DNA of 38,985 bases from Chitinophagaceae bacterium. Lineage in GTDB: Bacteria; Bacteroidota; Bacteroidia; Chitinophagales; Chitinophagaceae. The notes under the pieces were generated by a model, which saw only the letters and a list, made by a program, of their open reading frames with translations, did not search any database and was not told where the DNA came from. The translations under genes and the position numbers were made by a program. The stretch is taken from assembly GCA_903642275.1 (NCBI GenBank), contig CAHJWK010000031.1, positions 1-38,985 on the forward strand, given 5' to 3'. Positions 18,525 to 27,700 of the stretch are shown one piece after another; the stretch's first letter is position 1; every line of letters begins with the position of its first letter.

Positions 18525-19379
18525 TTAATTTTTAGCGAAAGCTTTATTCAATTTTTCAATACTTCCCCAAAAATACATTGGTTCATAATCGGTATATGGA
18601 TAATAACCAAGGTTAAGTTTTATTGATTTGCCGGCTTCATTTAAATATTGTTCAACAAATGCTTTTACAGTTACAGGTGTACCACTGCAGCAGTTCATTA
18701 TGCCTTCAACATTATTTTGCAATGCAATCTGCACAATATTTTCAGCTACTTTTGAAACCGGCAGATAGTCTCTTGTCTGTTCGCCGCCACTCATATTAAA
18801 AACATCATTATTATTTTTCAAAGCTCTATCCAGTTGAGATAATAAAGAATTTTCATTCTGCCCATTTCCATACATATAAAACAAGCGTATCCATTTGAAT
18901 GAGAATTCAAATTGTTGTTGTAATTGTTCAATGTACTTTCTTAATTCATCTTTTGCAATTGAATATGGATTTGACGGAAGCGCAACCATGTCCTCACTTA
19001 AACAACCTTCCTGCATACCATATTCTAAACAAGTGCCGGTAACTGTTATATCTTTTAAACCATTGCTGATTAAATTTTCAAGCAATGCTTTATGCTTTGG
19101 TAAATTTATTTCTGTATGAAACGATGATTTATAATTTGGCAAACCTTCCCACGCAAGATGAATCAATATGTTAGGTTGATGAAAAAATAAAAAATAATTT
19201 GTTGATGAATCAAATCCTGCAAAATCACATTGAATATATTTTACATTTTTAAACCATGCAAATTGTTTTGCTTTTTTTTCGTTTGATGATGTCGCAATTA
19301 TTTCTATATTATGTTTAAGTAATTCTTCAATAACATAGTTTCCAATAAAACCAGTTGCACCTGTTACTAAAACTTTCAT
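18525..19379 (-). CDS. NAD(P)-dependent SDR reductase/epimerase of the CDP-sugar cluster
   Basis: A 284-residue extended short-chain dehydrogenase/reductase. The Rossmann motif TGATGFIGNYV (residues 6-16) and the catalytic NPYSIAK (Tyr and Lys, about residue 138) are present, preceded by VTGTCLEYG. Within the cluster it is the natural candidate for the last step, reduction of the 4-keto group of the CDP-sugar after epimerisation and C-methylation (inference). Relatives include CDP-abequose and CDP-paratose synthases as well as many uncharacterised epimerases. Its ATG overlaps the methyltransferase stop as TAATG, implying translational coupling. Confidence 0.85.
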   Translation of the reverse strand: MKVLVTGATGFIGNYVIEELLKHNIEIIATSSNEKKAKQFAWFKNVKYIQCDFAGFDSSTNYFLFFHQPNILIHLAWEGLPNYKSSFHTEINLPKHKALLENLISNGLKDITVTGTCLEYGMQEGCLSEDMVALPSNPYSIAKDELRKYIEQLQQQFEFSFKWIRLFYMYGNGQNENSLLSQLDRALKNNNDVFNMSGGEQTRDYLPVSKVAENIVQIALQNNVEGIMNCCSGTPVTVKAFVEQYLNEAGKSIKLNLGYYPYTDYEPMYFWGSIEKLNKAFAKN

Positions 19380-20605
19380 TACATAAAACTTAATTCAGGA
19401 ATTGGAATTATGAATTGCGCATTCCAATCTTTGATATAAAATAATTGTTTGGTTATTTCATCTTTTAAATTCCAGGGAAGTATAATCACATAATCTGGTT
19501 TTGCCTGCTTTAAAAATTCTTCATCTACTACTGGAATATGGCTTGCCGGCAACCATTTATTCTGTTTATGCGGATTAGCATCAACTACAAAATCTATCAA
19601 ATCATTTTTGATACCGCAATAATTTAAAAGTGTATTGCCTTTTGCTGCCGCACCGTAAGCAGCAACTTTCTTTCCTGCTTTTTTTTGTGCAATTAAGAAT
19701 GATGTAAGCACCAGTTTTGTATCCAAAGCTTTCTCTTGAAAATTATTATAATAAAATAAATTCAACATGCCTTTATCTTTTTCTTTCTTCAACAATACAT
19801 TTACATTTTCAGAAATTGTTTTGCTGTCATCTTCTTTATGTTTTGCATAGATGCGAAGTGAACCACCATGTGTTGGCAGTTCATCTACTTCAAAAATTTC
19901 TAAACCGCGTGCTTCAAATATTTTTTTAACTGTATTAAATGATAGATAAGAAAAATGCTCGTGATAAATTGTATCAAACTGTTTGTTTTCTATTAATTGC
20001 ATCAGGTGCGGAAACTCCATTGTAATAACACCTTCAGGTTTTAAAATAACCTTCATTCCACCAACAAAATCATTGATGTCAGGAACATGTGCCAAAACGT
20101 TATTGCCTAATAACAAGTCAGCCTGAATGCTTTTACCAACAAGCGTTTCAGCTAATCGAACACCAAAAAAATCAACCAAAGATTCAATACCTTTTTCTTT
20201 TGCAACCTGCGCCGTATTTGCGGTTGGTTCGATGCCTAAAACCGGTATATTTTTTTGTTTGAAGTATTGCAAAAGATAACCATCATTTGATGCAATCTCA
20301 ATAACCGTTGAATTCTCATCCAGGTTAAAACGCTTAGTCATTAACTCAACATATTGCCTTGCATGTGCCAGCCAGCTTGTTGAATAAGATGAATAATAAA
20401 CATAATCATTATTAAAAATGGCATCCGATTTTTTATATTCATCAACCTGCACCAAAAAACAATTTGAACACGTATAAACTTTAAGCGGATAAAAAATTTC
20501 CGGTTCATTTAATTGCTCTTTTGTAAGGAAAGAATTAGATGCCGGTGAGTTGAATAAATCAATAAAAACATTTTCGAGTTCTGTTTTACAAAACCTGCAT
20601 TGCAT
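19379..20605 (-). CDS. Sugar C-methyltransferase (TylC3/NovU/TcaB9 type)
   Basis: A 408-residue SAM-dependent methyltransferase with the three-part layout of deoxysugar C-methyltransferases. An N-terminal zinc-binding region has CxxC pairs (CRFC at 3-6, CSNC about 46-49). The central SAM domain has VIEIASNDGYLLQYF (about residue 100) and the catalytic-type motif YHEHFSY (about 212-218; in TcaB9-like enzymes the Tyr, Glu and His act in C3 methylation). The C-terminal domain contains AAYGAAAKGNTLLNY. It sits between the epimerase and the reductase of a CDP-6-deoxyhexose pathway, which predicts a methyl-branched sugar. The position methylated (C3 is likely) is inference from family. The gene follows the epimerase gene by two bases. 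Confidence 0.9.
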   Translation of the reverse strand: MQCRFCKTELENVFIDLFNSPASNSFLTKEQLNEPEIFYPLKVYTCSNCFLVQVDEYKKSDAIFNNDYVYYSSYSTSWLAHARQYVELMTKRFNLDENSTVIEIASNDGYLLQYFKQKNIPVLGIEPTANTAQVAKEKGIESLVDFFGVRLAETLVGKSIQADLLLGNNVLAHVPDINDFVGGMKVILKPEGVITMEFPHLMQLIENKQFDTIYHEHFSYLSFNTVKKIFEARGLEIFEVDELPTHGGSLRIYAKHKEDDSKTISENVNVLLKKEKDKGMLNLFYYNNFQEKALDTKLVLTSFLIAQKKAGKKVAAYGAAAKGNTLLNYCGIKNDLIDFVVDANPHKQNKWLPASHIPVVDEEFLKQAKPDYVIILPWNLKDEITKQLFYIKDWNAQFIIPIPELSFM

Positions 20606-20607
20606 AA

Positions 20608-21153
20608 TTAAATTCCTTTAAAATTTTCGTCAAGATAAGAATGGGATTTATCTCTTTTTGAAATAACTGTAATATCTAACGGCCACTGAATATTTATTTT
20701 TGGATCATCATGTTTTATTCCGCCTTCAACATCAGGTTTATAATATTCTGTATGATGATAGAGCAGTTCGCAATTATTAGTTAAACATTGAAAGCCATGA
20801 GCAAAGCCTTCCGGTATATAGATCATTTTTTTGTTCTTTGCTGAAAGCTCTGCACCGAACCATTGCAAAAGCGTTGATGAATCTTTTCGCAAATCAATAA
20901 TTACATCAAACACTGCACCTGCAATACAACGTATCATTTTTATTTCACTGAATGGCTGCAACTGGTAATGCATTCCACGTACTGCACCTCTTTTATTTGT
21001 TGATGAATGATTCATTTGCAGCCACTCTTTTGCATGACCGATTTTCTTAAATTCATCTTTACAAAAATATCGTGCAAACCAACCACGTTCATCAGTGAAT
21101 GGCTGAAGTTGGATTGTATAACTGCCTGGCAATTCTGTTTCCGTGAATATCAT
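20608..21153 (-). CDS. RmlC-like sugar 3,5-epimerase (cupin)
   Basis: 181 residues, the usual size for the dTDP-4-dehydrorhamnose 3,5-epimerase family. RGMHYQ carries the catalytic His (about residue 60), and IPEGFAHGF and LLYHHTEYYKPDVEGGI (with the Tyr) complete the family core; DPKINIQWP is near the C-terminus. The catalytic elements appear intact. The neighbours handle a CDP-activated sugar, so this copy probably acts at C3 and/or C5 of CDP-4-keto-6-deoxyglucose rather than on dTDP-rhamnose (inference). Its start overlaps the rfbG stop as ATGA, implying coupled translation. Confidence 0.88.
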   Translation of the reverse strand: MIFTETELPGSYTIQLQPFTDERGWFARYFCKDEFKKIGHAKEWLQMNHSSTNKRGAVRGMHYQLQPFSEIKMIRCIAGAVFDVIIDLRKDSSTLLQWFGAELSAKNKKMIYIPEGFAHGFQCLTNNCELLYHHTEYYKPDVEGGIKHDDPKINIQWPLDITVISKRDKSHSYLDENFKGI

Positions 21154-22217
21154 AAGGCAAAATATTCTTGTACTTGCTGAAACGTGTATGCAGCAAGCTT
21201 TTCAGCAGGCTGCTTATACCAATCAATTGTGTATTCAATTGCTTGTTTGGCGTTTAATTTTGGTCGCCATTTTAGTTCTTTTTGTGCTTTTTCAATGCTT
21301 AGCTTTAATAAACCCGCTTCATGTGGCGCTGATGCATCAGATGTATCTTTCCAACTTCCATCATCCCAAATTTTTATTGCTTTTTCAACCAATTCTTTTA
21401 CCGTTAAATGATCATTTGGTAAAGGACCAAAATTGTAAGCTTTTGAATACTTCTGAATGTCATCATTCAACATTCCGCCTAATAACAGATAACCACTTAA
21501 AGGGTCAAGCACATGCTGCCACGGACGAACTGCATTTGGGTTTCTTACTTTAATTTGAACCTTATTTTTTAATGAACGAACAACATCAGGAATGATGCGG
21601 TCTTTACTCCAATCGCCGCCACCAATTACATTACCGGCACGCACACTAGCAATTGCTTTCTGATGCACATCATAACTTTTTATATTGAAGAATGAATTTC
21701 TGAATGAACAGATTACTAATTCCGCACATGCTTTGCTTGCAGAGTAAGCATCATAACCGCCAAGCGCATCGTCTTCATTATATAAAATTGAATCATCTTC
21801 TTTGTTCTCATATACTTTATCTGTAGTAATGAGAACAACATTGCATTTCTTTTTAAGATTGATAACTGCTTCTAAAACATTTGCAGTACCTGTTACATTT
21901 ATATCAAAAGTTTCAGCAGGAATTTCATATGAACGTCTAACCAACGGTTGTGCAGCCAGGTGAAAAATATAATCAGGCTGAAAATTTTCAATCTCCTGTT
22001 GCAATCTTTTTCTATCGCGTATATCTGCAAAAACGCTTTGCATGTTAATGATTGGTTGAAGTGCATTATACAAGCCGTCAATGTATTCCGGCTCCAAAGC
22101 ATAACCTTTTATATCAGCATTTAAAGTGTGTAATATGGCAGTTAACCACGCACCTTTAAAACCAGTATGACCTGTTATAAAAACCTTTTTATTTCTATAA
22201 TATGGCACAATCTGCAT
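21150..22217 (-). CDS. rfbG: CDP-glucose 4,6-dehydratase
   Basis: This extended SDR converts CDP-glucose to CDP-4-keto-6-deoxyglucose. VFITGHTGFKGAWL is the NAD-binding motif typical of this dehydratase, LITTDKVYEN contains the catalytic Thr-Asp-Lys, YDAYSASKACAE the Tyr/Lys pair, and RAGNVIGGGDWSKDRIIPD and RPWQHVLDPLSGYL are hallmarks of CDP-glucose dehydratases. There are two ATGs, at 22232 and 22217. I chose 22217 (355 residues) because it overlaps the rfbF stop as TAATG, as at other joins here, and leaves ten residues before the Rossmann strand; the longer form would have 360. It is the second step of the pathway. Confidence 0.93.
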   Translation of the reverse strand: MQIVPYYRNKKVFITGHTGFKGAWLTAILHTLNADIKGYALEPEYIDGLYNALQPIINMQSVFADIRDRKRLQQEIENFQPDYIFHLAAQPLVRRSYEIPAETFDINVTGTANVLEAVINLKKKCNVVLITTDKVYENKEDDSILYNEDDALGGYDAYSASKACAELVICSFRNSFFNIKSYDVHQKAIASVRAGNVIGGGDWSKDRIIPDVVRSLKNKVQIKVRNPNAVRPWQHVLDPLSGYLLLGGMLNDDIQKYSKAYNFGPLPNDHLTVKELVEKAIKIWDDGSWKDTSDASAPHEAGLLKLSIEKAQKELKWRPKLNAKQAIEYTIDWYKQPAEKLAAYTFQQVQEYFAL

Positions 22218-22996
22218 TACCAGGTTTTCCATTTTGCATTACCTGATTGCCAGAGATTTTCCAATTCAATTTTATCGCGTAACGCGTCCATTGGTTTCCA
22301 AAAACCGGTATGCTTGTAAGCAACCAACTGTTTATCGTTTGCAAGGTTTTGCATAGGCGCATCTTCCCACATTATCTCATTAATATTTGCATCATTTAAA
22401 TAACTAAACACGTCCGGCTTCAGAACAAAAAATCCACCATTGATCCATTTGTTATCTCCTTTTGGCTTCTCTTTAAAATGATCAACAATACCATCATCTT
22501 CAATTTCCATACTGCCAAACCTGCCTTCAGGCTGTACTGCAGTTACCGTTGCAATTTTTTCATGTGATTGATGAAACGCAAGCAACTCTTTAATATTGAT
22601 GTCAGCAACGCCATCGCCGTAAGTAAGCATAAAATCTTCTTTACCCACATAACGCTGAACCTTTTTTAAACGGCCTGCAGTTTTAGTATTTAAGCCTGTT
22701 TCCACCAACGTTACCGTAAATGATTCAGCGTTTGAAGAATGAATGTCAACTTTATTGTTTTTTAATTCAATTGTTAAGTCGGAGTTGTGCAAAAAATATT
22801 GCATGAAATATTCTTTTATAAAAAACCCTTTATACCCCAAACAAACTATAAATTCATTAAACCCATGCGTGCTGTAAATTTTCATGATATGCCAAAGCAC
22901 CGGCTTACTACCAATCTCAACCATTGGCTTGGGACGAACTTCTGTTTCTTCTGCGAGCCTTGTACCTAAGCCGCCTGCAAAAATTACAACCTTCAA
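22217..22996 (-). CDS. rfbF: Glucose-1-phosphate cytidylyltransferase
   Basis: A 259-residue nucleotidyltransferase that makes CDP-glucose from CTP and glucose-1-phosphate. The N-terminus VVIFAGGLGTRLAEET and RPKPMVEIGSKPVLWHIM are the classical signature. Further blocks typical of RfbF are FIVCLGYKG, LTYGDGVADI, EGRFGSMEI, INGGFFVLKPDVF and MWEDAPMQNLA. No ATG precedes the conserved strand, so the start is probably TTG at 22996. A terminator-like hairpin at 23034-23062 and a sequence TTACTTTGC (around 23013-23021), close to a -7 box, lie just upstream, so rfbF may begin a separate transcript. It opens the sugar-nucleotide pathway. Confidence 0.94.
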   Translation of the reverse strand: MKVVIFAGGLGTRLAEETEVRPKPMVEIGSKPVLWHIMKIYSTHGFNEFIVCLGYKGFFIKEYFMQYFLHNSDLTIELKNNKVDIHSSNAESFTVTLVETGLNTKTAGRLKKVQRYVGKEDFMLTYGDGVADINIKELLAFHQSHEKIATVTAVQPEGRFGSMEIEDDGIVDHFKEKPKGDNKWINGGFFVLKPDVFSYLNDANINEIMWEDAPMQNLANDKQLVAYKHTGFWKPMDALRDKIELENLWQSGNAKWKTW

Positions 22997-23033
22997 TTTA
23001 TCTGATTTTGCTGCAAAGTAAAAGGAATGATTA

Positions 23034-23062
23034 TTAAAAAATCAGGAGAGTAATCCTGATTT
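23034..23062 (-). terminator. Intrinsic terminator overlapping a GT2 stop codon
   Basis: On the minus strand AAATCAGGA, a 6-base loop, TCCTGATTT and further Ts form a 9-bp stem with a U-rich tail. The TGA stop of the GT2 gene at 23042 lies within the 3' arm. It would end transcripts coming from 24717 or further upstream, before rfbF. Confidence 0.65.
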
Positions 23063-23980
23063 CTTTTTAATTTGAAAAATAAACTCTTTTGCCTTAAACC
23101 TGAATTTAAATTTTTTCATAAAGTCTAACTTTAATATTGTATCAGCAAATTCATTTATCTGCATTACAAGATTGGAGTCAGGCTTTTTAATGGTATAATA
23201 CTTCTTTAGATTAAATACGCAGCCAATAAACCATTTTTGCAAATGTTTTGAAGCGACATTTGAAGCAATTTTTTTAGACGAATAGTTTAGTCCTGAAAAT
23301 ATTTGATAAAAACCCTTACATCCTGACAAATAAGATTCAAAATGCGATTTAGAAAAATTCGTATTATGTGATGTGATTGAACTAAACATTTTATTTACAA
23401 TAACGCCACCATTTACATTTCCGGCCAAAGCTAAAAACGCATGATCCGCTAAATGCGGGCTTCCATAGTCTGGAATCAAGCCAACTGATATTGCATCAAT
23501 TTTTTTAATAACACTACTAGACCATAATAGATCATACGTTTTAGCAGGATCTATAATCTCCTGAATAAAATTTTTTTTATTAATATATTCAATTTTTAAC
23601 GGACGTTTATTTTTTCTGGCAAAGCCACAATAAATAGAATACTGAGGATGCTGTTTATAAATATTATAGAAGTAAGATAAAAATTCCGGTTCAATAGGAT
23701 CGTCATCTGTTACCATTACAATGTAATCTGTTTCAGCTCTTTCAATGCTCTTATTAAAGCTCTTGATCATGCCGAGATTATCACCATTGTTGTAATACTT
23801 TATCCTTTGATCATTTAGAGATTCACAAACTATTTTAGCAGAAGCATCAGGATCATTATCTGAAATAATAATATTAAAGTCTTTAAAAGTTTGAGTTAAA
23901 AGAAGAGTAAGCTGTTGTGTTAATAATTCTGGTCGCTTATAAGTACTAATACAAAAACTTACCCAAGCTTTATCAGCCAT
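23042..23980 (-). CDS. GT2-family glycosyltransferase
   Basis: A 312-residue GT-A glycosyltransferase. CISTYKRPELLTQQL starts the fold, IIISDNDPDASA and MVTDDDPIEPEFL (about residues 35 and 93) carry the acidic nucleotide/metal motifs, and the C-terminal third is basic and helical. Sugar and acceptor are unknown. Its ATG overlaps the CmcI-like gene's stop as TAATG, so these two are coupled. It ends inside a terminator-like hairpin. Confidence 0.9.
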   Translation of the reverse strand: MADKAWVSFCISTYKRPELLTQQLTLLLTQTFKDFNIIISDNDPDASAKIVCESLNDQRIKYYNNGDNLGMIKSFNKSIERAETDYIVMVTDDDPIEPEFLSYFYNIYKQHPQYSIYCGFARKNKRPLKIEYINKKNFIQEIIDPAKTYDLLWSSSVIKKIDAISVGLIPDYGSPHLADHAFLALAGNVNGGVIVNKMFSSITSHNTNFSKSHFESYLSGCKGFYQIFSGLNYSSKKIASNVASKHLQKWFIGCVFNLKKYYTIKKPDSNLVMQINEFADTILKLDFMKKFKFRFKAKEFIFQIKKKSGLLS

Positions 23981-24717
23981 TACATAATTCTTTTTAAATA
24001 TCCGCGAGGCGTTACGCTTATTAATATCTTATTGTCTATGGTTTCATCAACAATGAAATTATTATTTGTTTTTAAGAATTCATCAGCTGCTGTGCGAGGA
24101 TTATTGCCAATGCCCCAGGGTCTTTGTTGTGAAAAGTAACCTTCCGGCAAGTCTTCAACTATGGTATCAAAAACAACAATGTAACTGTTTACAGATACAA
24201 GAGGTGAGTATAACTTAAGTTCATTTAATACATGTTCATGTGTATGATTAGAATCAAGACAAACAATAATATTTTTTTTGTTTGAAGCAATTTGCTTAAC
24301 GTGTTGTACCGTGTTTTCATCAATAGAAGAACCTTCTATCATTTTAATACGTTTAAACATGGGATGCTTTTCAATTTCAATCTTGTTATGTTGACGTATA
24401 TCAATATCAATTCCCAAAACTTCTCCTTTACCAATCAATTCTAAAATTGATGCATAATAAATTAATGAACCACCATGTGCAATGCCTGTTTCAATAATTA
24501 AATCTGGTTTAACGTCCCAGATTATTTCCTGCATCACAATCATATCCTGCGGATATTGAATGATTGGCCTGCCCATCCAGGAAAAGTTATATGAATATTG
24601 GACTTTATTTGATTCAATATTAAAAACTGAAGCAGCTTTTCTTAAGTTTTTGTTGCTTTCGTAACTTTTTATTCTAACAGTTTTTTCTTCAAGGAAATCT
24701 TTGATTGGATCGTTCAT
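23980..24717 (-). CDS. CmcI-family (cephalosporin hydroxylase-like) methyltransferase
   Basis: 245 residues matching the CmcI/rhamnosyl O-methyltransferase family despite its historical hydroxylase name. Visible features are WMGRPIIQYPQDMIVMQEII, the SAM motif DLIIETGIAHGGSLIYYAS (about residue 75), VLGIDIDIRQHNK (acidic residue after strand 2), VCLDSNHTHEHVLNEL and YIVVFDTIVEDLPEG. In polysaccharide clusters such proteins usually O-methylate sugars, which fits its position before two glycosyltransferases (inference). It starts at an ATG 54 bases after the large secreted protein gene; no clear terminator is seen in that gap. Confidence 0.87.
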   Translation of the reverse strand: MNDPIKDFLEEKTVRIKSYESNKNLRKAASVFNIESNKVQYSYNFSWMGRPIIQYPQDMIVMQEIIWDVKPDLIIETGIAHGGSLIYYASILELIGKGEVLGIDIDIRQHNKIEIEKHPMFKRIKMIEGSSIDENTVQHVKQIASNKKNIIVCLDSNHTHEHVLNELKLYSPLVSVNSYIVVFDTIVEDLPEGYFSQQRPWGIGNNPRTAADEFLKTNNNFIVDETIDNKILISVTPRGYLKRIM

Positions 24718-24771
24718 TAAACTGATTGATAAGGGCGCGAAAGTAAGTAATAACTTAAACAGTTAGTAAAG

Positions 24772-27700
24772 CTATCGTATCAACACTACTGTACCTTTTC
24801 TAAATACGTTGTTATGAGTGCAAATTGAAGTTGCTGTTATAATATATACATACACGCCTGATCCTTGCTTCCTGCCTTTATAAGTACCATCCCAACATTC
24901 ATTTATATTTTTTGAATGATATACCTGCATTCCCCATTTGTCAAATATTTCCATATCAAAAGTTGCCGGTGTACCCCAATAACGTAAACCAAAACAATCA
25001 TTTAATCCATCTCCGTTTGGCGTAAATGCGTTGGCAACATAAAAACCCATATTACCTACAGATGAGTTTATTAAAATTGAAGCCTGAGCAACACAATTAT
25101 CAGTATTGGTAACTGTTACAACATATGTTGTATTGGATAATGGATTGACAACAGGATTTGCAATTTGAGGATTATCAATATAAGTTGTCGGAGTCCAGCT
25201 GTAAGAATTGCCGCCACTTGCATTCAGCCGTGCCGTCAAATCAGAACAATCAATATCATTAGACTTAGTGACAGTTATATCAGGCATGGATTTAACCGCA
25301 ATTGTAGAATTTAGTGTATTTGAGGTTTTACAGGTACTGTCATATATATGAACAGAATATTGGGTTGTTGTTGTTGGATGCGCTGATGTTTTTGCTGAAG
25401 TTGAATCTGAAAGTGATCGTACCGGAGACCAACTGTAAATATCTCCTCCCGAAGCGGTCAGTGTTATAGATTTGCCTGAACATATTGATGAATCCTGCGG
25501 AGTTATCGAGAACACAGGATTTTCATGCCATAAAACTATGACAGAATCAAAATTGATACAATTGTTTTTATCAGTGCCTTTGACATAATAAGTTGTAGTG
25601 CCGGATGGAGTTGCAAAAGGGTTGGCTGAATTTATATCAGATATATTTAAGTCAGGATACCAAAAAAAATTTATTGCACCACTTGCATGCAGATGTGCAA
25701 TACCTGCTGTACAAATTATAGTATCGCTGCCTGCCGAAACATTTGGTAATGAAAAAACAGTAAGCCTTACAGAATCTTTTACACTGCATAAAACATTTGA
25801 AGCAATAACAGTATATAAAGTTGATGATGTTGGTGTTGCTTGTGGACTTTGAATAGTGCTGCTATTTAAACCAGAAGAAGGACTCCAAATAAAATTGTTT
25901 GCATTTGTTGCATTTGTAATCAGGGATACATTTGTGCCAATACAAAAACTTGTATCATTTATTGTTGAAACTATGGGTTTAGGTACAACATTTATTTGTA
26001 CACTGTCGGTTGACCTGCAATTCTCAGAATCATTAGCTGTAACAAAATATTTGATTGTATCAGCAGGATTAGATGTAGGATTTGCAATAGCAGTATCAGA
26101 AAGATAATTTGGTGGAAACCAATGATAGTGATAATAATTATTACTAATAGCATATAATTGAAGCGTACTGCCGCTGCAAATTGATGTATCGTTACTTAAT
26201 GTAAAAACAGGCAGCGGCAAGACACTAACTTTTACAGTGTCTTTGCTTGAGCATGTTTTATTACTATCATATCCTGTAACAACAAATTCCGTTGTAATTA
26301 ATGGTTCGGCAACAGGATTTAAAATAGTTGTATCGCTTAAAGCTGTTGATGTTTTCCAGTTATAAGAAATAGCACCTGCAGCATTAAGTTGGGTTGAATC
26401 TTTATAACAAATTGATACATCTTTTCCTGCGCTAACTTTAAGCGTACAGCTATCACATTTTTTTACAACTATCTGCTTACAAAAAGATGTTTCGGTAGGC
26501 AAGCCAATATCAACCAATAAATTTACATTGTAAACACCCGGCTGACTATAACTAACAGAAGGCGGTGTTTGCAAAGTGGAAGAAGGAATACTGGAACTAT
26601 TACATCCGACATATCTTATCCGCGTTAAAGTACTGGTTGTAACATTTGGAATAAAACTATATATATCATTTCCTTCAAGGAAAAATTTAGTTATAGAATG
26701 AGGAAAAACAATACCACCAATATTTCCTAAATCTTTCGCCGACGGTGAAGAAGTAATATCTGAATTAAAATTAAGTTTTGTGATGGTGCCAGTCTGCTCG
26801 TTTTCCTCATTTACAATTAAGCCAATAATTCCACTACATGATTCAAAAAGAGAAATATCTCTTGGGTTGTTTAAGAAATTTCCCGGATTTCCAACATTCA
26901 AACCAGTAGGTAAATTTGTTAGAGCATTTCCAAAATCTAACCGACTTACAGAATTATTATTTCGATTTGTTATAAATGCATACCAATTTCCATTAAGATT
27001 AATAAAGCTAAATCCACACGGATAATTAAGATCACCAATATCACCAAGATTTATACCAGCAGGAGTATTGGATAAATCATCGCCAAAATCAAAACGTGTA
27101 ATTGTGTTATCATTTATGTTCGCAGTAAAACCATAGTAATTACCATTTTCCTGAGTAATAAAAAGGTCATGAGGGTAGTTTAAGTTTCCAATATTCCCAA
27201 GATTGATACCAGTTGGTGTATTTGCAAATGAATTCCCAAAATCTATTCTCAGTAAAACTGATGAACTTCCATTTACATCACCACCTGAAACAATAAAAAC
27301 ATAACATTTGCCATTTAATTTTTCTGTCTGGATGCCTTCCGCATAATTTGGAATTGCATCAATGTTACCAAGATCCTCAGCAGCAGGAGTATTTAAAAGT
27401 GATACTCCATAATTCAATCTTATTAAATGCCCATTTAAATGGTTAGACACAAAACCATAATAATTTTTATTATCATCAAGAATATAATCCATAAATACAG
27501 GAGCATTTAGTGTATTTCCAGGATTACTTAGATTAGATGCATCTGGAGTAGTATTAAAATCAGCAGCGCAAAAATTCCAATAATAGTTACTCGCATTCTG
27601 AGAAGTGTTTACAAACTGAAGAGATTTGCCAATGCATACTGTATCTGGAGAAGTAAAACCTGCAGTTACATTTTGAGGTTTATATCCACATGAATCTGCA

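Noticed and set aside
20608-21153. dTDP-rhamnose pathway gene rfbC in the strict sense
   Set aside because: No rmlA, rmlB or rmlD homologue is present in the window; its neighbours are CDP-glucose enzymes, so the dTDP-rhamnose role is not supported.
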